From: Chrysochromulina tobinii
Lineage: Eukaryota > Haptophyta > Prymnesiales > Chrysochromulinaceae
NCBI GenBank assembly: GCA_001275005.1
Contig: JWZX01001418.1
Coordinates: 1 to 30,975 of the forward strand
Length of the DNA stretch: 30,975 nucleotides
Direction of reading: 5' to 3'
A model generated the notes under the pieces. It saw nothing but the letters and a program-made list of their open reading frames with translations, was not told the origin of the DNA and searched no databases. This document shows positions 9,400-16,218 of this stretch, piece after piece (position 1 is the stretch's first letter; each line of letters starts with the position of its first letter). The position numbers and the translations under genes were made by a program.

Positions 9400-10128
9400 T
9401 CAGCTGATCTGGAGCGGCTCATCGACGGTGGACGCCTTGGCAGGCGCATTGGCGGGCGGAAGTGCACCGGCCGCTGCCGCCTGATCGAGGAGTGCGGTCA
9501 ACTCGGCCTGCGAGAAGCGATTCGGCTTCGCGAGCTCCGCCTCGTACTCGATCAGCTGGAACGTGAACCGGTCGCAGGGCCAGACGGCGTCCCATTTGGG
9601 CTTCATCACGTGCGCCGCCTCGAGGAGCGTCAGGTTACGGGTGCGCATGATGTGGGAGAGGACGAAGGCGGGGGAGCGCGAGAGCGAGGCCATGCAGTGG
9701 ATGAGGACGTGTCCACCCGATGCAAGCACCGCTTCGATCGCCACGGATACCGGTGTGAAGTCTTTCTTTGCATCACCCGCGCAGCGGAGCTTGAGCGGCA
9801 CCGACTTGTCCGCGACCGTGCTCGTCGACGGTTTGCCTTGGTCGAAGTATTTGCGCTCGTTCGGATCGTCCTCCAAATCGACCTCCATGACAATCACGTC
9901 CGGCCCGTAGAAGCCAGTGCGGCATGCGCACTGGGACAAAGCGGAGTTCACCACCATCTTGATGGGTGCACCTTTCGTTGCGGCGAAGAGCTTCTCCTGC
10001 GTGTCGATGTCGTGATAGTGCGCCGTCCACACGCCGGGCACGACCTCCACTGGAGGGCAGCCGTGGTCGTGTCCCGGGCGTTGCCAGCCAGTGTACTCCC
10101 GGAATGCCTCAAAAGTTGTGGGAGCCAT
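9400..10128 (-). CDS. Dual-specificity protein phosphatase-like
   Basis: A single exon of 242 residues from the ATG at 10128 (MAPTTFEAFREYTGW). The signature HCMASLSRS provides the CX5R catalytic loop (Cys nucleophile, Arg phosphate binder), and MEVDLEDDP upstream fits the general-acid aspartate loop of the family. The following helix (AFVLSHIMRTRNLTLLEAAH) and the WP..RF..QL motif are typical of cysteine-dependent dual-specificity phosphatases. These remove phosphate from Ser/Thr/Tyr residues or other phospho-substrates. There is no leader or membrane segment, so it is probably cytosolic or nuclear. The frame stays open upstream to 10365, and an ATG at 10311 would lengthen the N-terminus. 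I prefer 10128 because the upstream part reads like untranslated sequence. Confidence 0.85.
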   Translation of the reverse strand: MAPTTFEAFREYTGWQRPGHDHGCPPVEVVPGVWTAHYHDIDTQEKLFAATKGAPIKMVVNSALSQCACRTGFYGPDVIVMEVDLEDDPNERKYFDQGKPSTSTVADKSVPLKLRCAGDAKKDFTPVSVAIEAVLASGGHVLIHCMASLSRSPAFVLSHIMRTRNLTLLEAAHVMKPKWDAVWPCDRFTFQLIEYEAELAKPNRFSQAELTALLDQAAAAGALPPANAPAKASTVDEPLQIS

Positions 10129-10361
10129 GACAAACACGGGACGTGCGTATGAATACCAAAATTGGGGGAAAATTCCGAAATGGGAAATTTTTGTTAAATA
10201 GGGCAGGCACCCACTGCACACCCCAACCCACTCTCCTATTGCGCTCTGCCTCCGCCGCTGCCCCTGCTCACCGCGACGCGATGGTCCCGGGCGCAGCGTC
10301 GAGGCTGCCATCGAGGGCCAGCCGCCACGTTCGTAAACGTATTTGTCGTCGCAAGGCCGTC

Positions 10362-10850
10362 TCACTCATTCTCAAACTCGTTCCTTAGATCCCCAATGGT
10401 GTCCTTCAGTTTGTCCAGCTTCGTTGCCAGGTCTCTGTATATGCATCGGTAACAGGATTTGTCCAGCTTTTCTGCCCGTGTTTCGAGAAAGCCCTCGAAA
10501 TCAGTCGCTGCATCTATTAGGCTCTTCCGGAGAATAGCCGCGAGGCATTTCACCTCTTCTGGCAAAATCTCGCCGTTCTTCAGTGCTGTGCACTTGTCGA
10601 ACGCATCCTGCAGGTCGACCCGGACGTTGTGAGGGAGAGGCTTGCCCTCGCTCCACTTTTGGCGGGACTCGATCCACCTAGTTATGGCTTTCCCCTTGGT
10701 GATGTTCAGAGATTTGGACATCAGCCTCAAGTTGAAGCAATTATACTCGTCGCCGTCGCAGTTCTGGATCTCCTTGATGGGCCTCAGCGCGTTCTGCACG
10801 ACGACGGCACTGTTCCCGTCGATATGCTTGCATCTTGAGGAGTCGTCCAT
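10362..10850 (-). CDS. Unrecognised protein, helical, possibly the last exon of a longer gene
   Basis: An open frame of 162 residues from the ATG at 10850 (MDDSSRCKHIDG) to TGA. The frame stays open to 10919 without another ATG. Composition is ordinary for a folded protein (mixed charged and hydrophobic residues, Cys/Tyr/Trp present) and unlike the Ala/Arg-rich shadow frames around it. The C-terminal third looks alpha-helical and may be a coiled coil (KLDKLKDTIGDLRNEFE). Base composition is less GC-rich than in the neighbours. No family is recognised. It could be the 3' exon of a gene whose earlier exon is the segment at 10913-11062, but the frames do not join directly. Confidence 0.45.
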   Translation of the reverse strand: MDDSSRCKHIDGNSAVVVQNALRPIKEIQNCDGDEYNCFNLRLMSKSLNITKGKAITRWIESRQKWSEGKPLPHNVRVDLQDAFDKCTALKNGEILPEEVKCLAAILRKSLIDAATDFEGFLETRAEKLDKSCYRCIYRDLATKLDKLKDTIGDLRNEFENE

Positions 10851-11198
10851 ATATTGAGCTGTTTCAACACATCGTGAAACTCTTGTGTCTGAAGGATCGC
10901 GTGCCCCACTAGCTAGCACTCGATGAAGTCGACTTCAGGGACGTACACGTGCCCCTTGGCGTTCGCGACAGCGGGCTTCAGGTTGTTTCCACTGCCGGTG
11001 TCGTCGCATCCGATGCCGGTACATGTATCCACATTCGGGACGCGAAGAACAATCACAAATCCTCAAATTTCCCGATTTTGGAAACTAGATCTCAAGTCAA
11101 GGCAAGTCAAGTCAGATCTCGCCAGTCCTGCAGCTCCGTCCAAAATCTTTTATTGTCACCGTTATGCATGGGTTTGCTGGATGAGCCGGCAACGGCAC
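10851..11198. other. Spacer with one possible short coding segment
   Basis: Apart from the 10913-11062 segment it is non-coding as far as I can see. It includes an A/T-rich part near 11040-11110 with AAGTCAAG repeats (about 11093-11112). Confidence 0.35.
10913..11062 (-). CDS. Short unrecognised coding segment, 49 residues to a TAG
   Basis: The minus frame reads a peptide of ordinary composition ending YVPEVDFIEC-stop, with CTGIGCDDTGSGNN in the middle. It has no ATG of its own, so it would be a terminal exon or a remnant. No family is recognised. It lies between the vWA gene end (11199) and the open frame at 10362-10850. Confidence 0.25.
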   Translation of the reverse strand, partial: GFVIVLRVPNVDTCTGIGCDDTGSGNNLKPAVANAKGHVYVPEVDFIEC

Positions 11199-13334
11199 TC
11201 AGCCGTCTCGTCCATTTTTGGGAGGCTCAAGCTGCCGAAACCACTCAAAAGTGGCCGAGGTGCCGCGCCGCACCTCGAGCTCGTACTGCTTCTGTCGACG
11301 GCGGCGCTCCTGATGAGCCTCGCCATCAGGGCGGCCCGAGTTGTGAATCGCGTCCAGGAATGCAGATGCGGCGCGGCTGTGCTCGTCAAAGCGGCCCTCG
11401 ACGGCGAGATACGATCCTCCGGTGGCCGCAGCGAGGGCCGCGTACCTGTGATGAGGGGTGCAATCAGAGGTCATTAGTGGCCATTAGAGATACGATCCTC
11501 CGGTGGCCGCAGCGAGGGCCGCGTACCTGTGATGAGGGGTGCAATCAGAGGTCATTAGTAGCCATTAGAGATACGATCCTCCGGTGGCCGCAGCGAGGGC
11601 CGCGTACCTGTGATGAGGGGTGCAATCAGAGGTCATTAGTAGCCATTAGAGATACGATCCTCCGGTGGCCGCAGCGAGGGCCGCGTACCGCTCGCGCTGC
11701 GAGACCTATGTGGGGAGAGGCGCAGGTGGTGAGCGGTTGCATGCAGAGGGCCGCGTGGCGCTCGCGTGGCTCGACCTAGGGCCATCAGAGGGCCATTAGA
11801 GGGCCATTAGGGGGTACTCAGAGGGTCCTCATGGGGACATCAGAGGGCCATCAGGGGTCTGCGCACTTGGCCGAGGACGACAACGTGCCACTCGACATCA
11901 TACCCAGCGGCGTGCAGGTCGTTCATCAGAGGATCCATCCCACGCAACCCAGCGTACTGTGCAGGCGAGAGGGTATCGTGTCCGTCGGTGATGACGATGC
12001 AATCAAGTCGCACTCAAGTCGCATTCAAGTCGCAATCAGTACTTGTGCAGGCGAGAGGGTATCGTGTCCGTCGGTGATGACGATGAGACGGAGCTTGCCG
12101 CCCGCTGGCCGGTAGCGGCCAAGCACGTCCTGCTGAATCATGTGCCATAGGTACGTGCCACCTGATGAGCCATCCCATCCGAGCGAGATGAGTTCCGTCA
12201 TCATCGGAGGTGACTCCTCTCTCGGAGCGAGAACCTGATGAGGGATGCAATCAGAGGCCATTAGAGCGCCATCGGGTGCGCCTCGAAGAGAAATTTACCG
12301 ATGAGGGATGCAATCAGAGGCCATTAGAGCGCCATCGGATGCGCCTCGAAGAGAAATTTACCGATGAGGGATGCAATCAGAGGTCATTAGAGCGCCATCG
12401 GGTGCGCCTCGAAGAGAAATGTACCGTAGGCGCGGCGCCAAACTTGAGTACGGTATGCAATCAGATGCAATCAGAGGTCATGCAATCAGAGGTCATTAGA
12501 GCAATGTACCGTAGGCGTGGCGCCAAATTTGAGTACGCGCGTAGGGCCGCGCAGCAACGGTCCCATCGTAGAGAGCACGCGCTTGCCTTCGTCGAGCAGC
12601 GTGCTGCCCCAGCTGCCGCCCCATCCACTGCCACCGCCGTCGCCGTCGCCGCCGCTGCCGCTGCCGCTGCCGCTGCCGCTGCCGCTGCTGCTGATGCTGA
12701 TGCTGCCGCGCATGGAGCCGGAGTCGTCGAGGTAGAGGACCGTCTCGATGCCGCACACGTCCACCGGCGACGCCACCGCATCGAGCACCGATGGTACCGA
12801 CTGGAGCAAATGGCCGGCGAGCATGAAGCCCGGGTGGCGAGCCTTGGCGAGAGCGCTGCCGGCGACCGGCGCGACGGTCTTGGCGACGCCCCACGCTGCG
12901 CGTGCAAACGCTCCGACCACGCTCGCACCGCCGCCGCTCGGCAGTTGGGCGGGAGGCATGGCGTCGTCGGATGGCGAGGTGAGGACGATGGCCGAGGCGT
13001 CGCGCTGGGCATTCCACAGCTCCTCAGTGTAGCCGAGGCCGTGCTGCGCGGCACCCCGCTGCGAGGCCGTCAGCTCATCCCAATTCTGCAATGTCGACAT
13101 CGGCGCGTGGCGCGAGCCATCCCAGCTCTCGGCCGACCAGCCGAGCGCTGACCAAGCTGCGCGCTCGTCGGTTGGCAGAGCGCCCCAGGATGTGCGCCGG
13201 CTGACTTCGAGGTGTGGATGACGTACGAGGCTGGAGAGCGTTTGGCGGTGGGCGTATAAATAATTGTGACGAGGAAGGCGATGCCCGAGCCGTGGGCGTG
13301 CGAGAAGGCCGAGGCGTGCGAGCAAAGCGGCCAT
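11199..13334 (-). CDS. von Willebrand factor A domain protein, six exons
   Basis: Exons: 13334-12510, 12234-12043, 11956-11867, 11705-11689 (17 nt) and 11445-11199, about 456 residues, all in phase. The heading counts a sixth exon only if an upstream one exists; five are visible. The N-terminal part has two copies of a W..L...R.A...LG(W/Y)...W module (from about residue 50), then the vWA fold. YLDDSGSM gives the DxSxS metal site, TYLWHMIQQDVLGRY the next helix, and LRLIVITDGHDTL the TDG loop. WHVVVLGQ and the TGGSY strand follow, then a charged C-terminal tail. vWA domains bind partners through a metal ion. A Ser/Gly run (12640-12710) sits just after the metal motif. Introns: 12509-12235, 12042-11957, 11866-11706, 11688-11446. 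Three of the four show copied exon sequence. The start is the first in-frame ATG; a later start at 13100 would lose one W-module. Confidence 0.8.
11407..11689 (-). repeat. 81-bp tandem array forming an intron out of exon copies
   Basis: Units start at 11407, 11488, 11569 and 11650. Each holds about 40 nt of exon (coding YAALAAATGGSYL) plus about 41 nt of intron core (CTAATGACC, CTGATTGC, CCTCATCACAG). The predicted intron 11446-11688 is exactly three units (243 nt). Every unit begins with a usable GTACGC donor and ends with a usable CACAG acceptor. Confidence 0.9.
11957..12042 (-). other. 86-nt intron flanked by a 45-bp exon duplication
   Basis: Plus positions 12040-12085 (exon) recur at 11955-11999 with a single one-base indel. 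Between them lie only 40 nt made of GCGACTTGA words. Splicing CAA to TAC keeps the vWA frame. Confidence 0.85.
12235..12509 (-). other. 275-nt repeat-filled intron with a copied exon end
   Basis: A 35-nt exon segment (12503-12537) recurs inside the intron at 12418-12452 with two mismatches. The rest is a 63-bp tandem array. Donor GTACAT, acceptor CCTCATCAG; it joins ACG to GTT in phase. Confidence 0.85.
12237..12425 (-). repeat. 63-bp tandem repeat, three copies, inside an intron
   Basis: Units start at 12237, 12300 and 12363. Each carries the CTAATGRCC-CTCTGATTGC-CCTCATC core on the minus strand and a GGTAAATTT or GGTACATTT donor-like start. Confidence 0.9.
12632..12712 (-). repeat. Ser/Gly-coding low-complexity repeat
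   Basis: CCGCTG/CTGATG hexamers encode a Gly-Ser and Gly-Asp linker directly after the vWA metal-site motif. Confidence 0.8.
13255..13263 (+). promoter_or_regulatory. Possible TATA box
   Basis: TATAAATAA on the plus strand, 241 nt before the ATG of the four-helix/PDZ gene. It overlaps the 5' end of the vWA reading frame, so it may be chance, or the vWA gene may start further in. Confidence 0.2.
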
Positions 13335-13503
13335 TTCACGGCGTCCCTCGGAAAAACTGTTCCTTGGTTTCTTACCGGTATTTTGGGAATGTGTTCTTCG
13401 CCCACCTGTTTACGACGGTGGGGGTATTTGCAGTTTTTTGTCTTCGTGTTCCGATTACCGGGTAGAAGTGAGTCCGGAGAGGCCGCTGCCCAACGCAGCA
13501 CCG

Positions 13504-14735
13504 ATGGCGGACATCCGACGCGAGCGATCGGTGCGTGAGCCTCAGGAGACCCAATTCGTCGGGCTGACAGGCGCCATACTCCGCGCGGTCGAGATCTGCG
13601 GCGCAGTCCTTGTGCGAGCTTGGGACGCAATCCTGCGCCTCGGGACCAAGTTTCCGTCAGCAATGTGGGCTGGAACTGATGCAATCCTGCGCTTCGGGTT
13701 CGAGTTCGAGGTCGGCTTTATCGCGCTGTTCGCGCTCGTGATCTTCATCGGATCTCGCTACGAGACGGTTTTTCTCCTCTTCAAATCGAAGCCTGGAGAG
13801 GCGATCGAGTGGGAGCTCGTCCTGTGCGTCACGCTGCTCATCGTCTTCATCGGCCTTCCGCTGCTGCCGCTGGAGACGCACATACGTGAGCAGAAGTTGC
13901 CCGCATATCTCCTGTACGCGATGGTGCTCGTCCTCATCTTCTCGTTCATCATCTTCGACACGTCCGTGGGCCTCGTCGATCTGCTCGACGACGGCAACTT
14001 CACCAAGTACGACATCGAAGAGCGCAAGGAGAACTTGCTCGTAAGCGTCCTCAATATCGTCCTCATCATGAGCATCGCCCAGATCTTCTACCTTCGCACC
14101 CGCCTCCAGTGCGTCACAGCGCCCGTCACAGCGCCCTCTCTTCAACCCAGCCACACCCACAGCATGGGGGCACCTCTAGTCCCTGCCTTCTCAGCACTGC
14201 CTCTAGACCCTACCCTCTCAGCACCGCCTCCGCACCCACACTTCCCACGAAGCCCCTTCCCCCCACCACACGTGGCAGGATCACTCCTCAGATGGACCTT
14301 GCCATAGAACAGGCCTTCGGCCTCAAACGCATCGAGGAGCTCCACGCGAGGTGGTCCGGCAAATCGAGTAGCATCGAGGAGAAAGAGGTGCTCATCGAAC
14401 GTGAGGCGTCCAGCCGTCGGCTCGGCTTCGGTCTGGACCAGACGAGCAACTCGCTCGACCACAACCCAAATATGGTCGTCGAGGTGGACCCCACAGGACC
14501 GGCCGCCTCCGAGCTGCAGGCGGGTGACATCATCATCGCTGTCGACGGCGAACTGCTCAACGGCCGCAAGTTCATCGAGCACTCGTCCATCAAACCCGTC
14601 CAGTTTTCCATCCCGAACCCTTCCATTCGGCTGCAAATCAAGCGGCTGCGTGCGGCAAGCGGGCCTGCCTCAGGCACGACTCCTCAGGCACCAAGCGTCA
14701 GGCGATCTCAGAGCCCGAAGGTGAAGCGGCTATGA
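13504..14735 (+). CDS. Four-helix membrane protein with C-terminal PDZ domain
   Basis: Exons 13504-14108 and 14279-14735 give 353 residues. After a charged N-terminus come four hydrophobic segments: VGFIALFALVIFIG, ELVLCVTLLIVFIGLPLLPL, YLLYAMVLVLIFSFIIF and LLVSVLNIVLIMSIAQIFYL. The second exon has a helix (IEQAFGLKRIEELHARW) and a PDZ domain starting RRLGFGLDQ, with VVEVDPTGPAASELQAGDI and IIAVDGELLNG. The four-helix layout recalls one channel sensor module or a small tetraspan protein, but no family motif is certain. PDZ domains bind protein C-termini and anchor membrane proteins. The 170-nt intron (14109-14278) has GTGCGT and GTGGCAG sites, joins CA to G ATC, is pyrimidine-rich, and lacks the CTGATTGC words found elsewhere. 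Confidence 0.7.
14109..14278 (+). other. 170-nt intron of ordinary type
   Basis: C/T-rich, without the CTGAT/CTAAT tandem words and without a visible exon copy. It serves as an internal contrast to the other introns. Confidence 0.65.
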
Positions 14736-15114
14736 TCACCCATGTGTGGGAGAATCGGCATGAGCCCGCGTGTGGGAACATGGGGGCAGAGCCACAGAGG
14801 GCAGCCAACTTGCTGATTCGCCGTTCGAGTTTGCGCGCATGGTGCTTGCACGGAGCAGCGTTGGCGGCCTTGAAGCGGCCTTATGGCGTTTGAAGGAGTT
14901 GCAGTTGCGATGTGGGCTCGCGGCTGGAGGCCTGGCATAAGGCCACTCTGAAACCTGTCTCTTTTACGACGAATTCGATCTGTTCCAAAAACTGTTGACG
15001 TCCCCGCCCTTAATTTGTTTGTTCCGAGTTGCGTCGGTGTCAGCGGTGCGAGTTAGTGTGCCGCAATTCACATGAACAATCTCCCCCGCGTGTGACAATC
15101 GTGAGACGCGCTTC
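14736..15114. other. Gene-free spacer
   Basis: It lies between two plus-strand genes and should hold the promoter of the TIM-barrel-like gene. I see no recognisable site, repeat or RNA. Confidence 0.4.
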
Positions 15115-16111
15115 ATGAAGGCCACCTCGTGCCTCGTGCTTCTCCTTCATTGTGCGGCTGCTGCGGCGCTGGCCAGCACATCGGTCTTGGCAAAGGCTCT
15201 GTCGAAGCCCCGACCTGTGATCGTGCACGTGTACGATGCGCGCCCTTCCGAGCTCCTGCCGTATGCCATCGAGGACGTTTCGATGGCCTGCCGAGAGTCG
15301 GGCGCGACCGCCGTGCTGGTCGGGCCGGAGCTCGTGGAGTGCTTTGCAAAGGAGCAGGAGTCCGCGCGCGGCAATTTCCCCGGGCCCCTACCGGTGATTG
15401 TCGACACCGCTCTCCGAGACATGGGCACCTCTCCCGAGGAGCTCTGCGAGGGTGCCAAGACCCTCGGTGCGTCCGCCATCGGCCTCCGGTACTACACGGG
15501 CGACTACCCGGACGCGACTGAGCTGGAGGCGGCGCTCCAGAGGGCCGTCGCCGCCGCCGAGGCGTCCAGCCTCACCACCATCCTGCTCGGAGAGTTTGGG
15601 GCCGATGGCGACGAGGGCGTGGCGGGTGCATCTGCGATGGCCTCGAGTGTCGGCGCGGCAGCGGCGCTGACTAAAGGGAACGAGCAGGGCGGCGCGCCGG
15701 CGTTCGGCTGCTGGCGCGGGAGCGAGGACGAGCTGCAGCGCCTACGTGCCTGCGGCGTGGACGGCCTCATCATCAAGAATGCGTGCCGCGGCGATGTGGG
15801 GCGTGGAGCTCACCTGAAGCTCCCCTCACCCGCAGCTGTCCTGGTGACGAAACAGGTGATTGCGATTGATGACGATGGACGTTCGCGATGGATGAGTGAG
15901 TGTGATTGAGGAATGTGTCTGATCACGGCTGAGTCTGACTGAAGGCACGCCCCTGTGGCGCGCTTCACACCTGGCTTCACAGGTCAAGGCAGCCCTTAGC
16001 AAGGGTAGCAAGAGTGTCTGGGCAGGCGCGGGTGGCGTCGGCTTGGCGAGCGACGGCGGTGATGTGACGCGCCGAGCCGATGACTATTTCAATAAGCGTG
16101 GACCGAAGTAA
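15115..16111 (+). CDS. TIM-barrel-like protein with secretory or plastid leader, distantly IGPS-like
   Basis: Exons 15115-15855 and 15983-16111 give 289 residues. The ATG at 15115 starts a signal peptide (CLVLLLHCAAAAALASTSVL) and a short basic segment. This would suit the endomembrane route or a secondary plastid. The body alternates strands and helices: PVIVHVYDARP, SGATAVLVGPELVE, PLPVIVDTAL, LGASAIGLRYY, LTTILLGEFG, FGCWRGSEDELQRLRACGVD and GLIIKNACRGD. The last two blocks resemble the end of indole-3-glycerol-phosphate synthase barrels, but the catalytic lysines of that family cannot be placed, so another function is likely. The 127-nt intron (15856-15982) joins CAG to GTC. The C-terminus ends DDYFNKRGPK. 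Confidence 0.65.
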
Positions 16112-16218
16112 AACGCGTAGCGCGCCTATTTACGTTGTGGGGGACTTAGTGGACGAGAACCGCCCAACGACACCGTTAAGAATATAAGATATATTAAGAC
16201 ACCAATCTTCCAAACCTG

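Noticed and set aside
9350-9412. CTTCAGCTGATC repeat as a terminator or attachment site
   Set aside because: It is only 12 bp in two copies and one spans a stop codon; chance is likely.
10949-11779. Plus-strand frame with a 27-residue perfect repeat
   Set aside because: It is opposite to the 81-bp array of the vWA gene; the array is explained as exon copies plus intron core on the minus strand.
15115-16111. Calling the TIM-barrel-like protein indole-3-glycerol-phosphate synthase
   Set aside because: Only the last strands and helices look similar and the catalytic residues cannot be placed; a firm name would be over-annotation.
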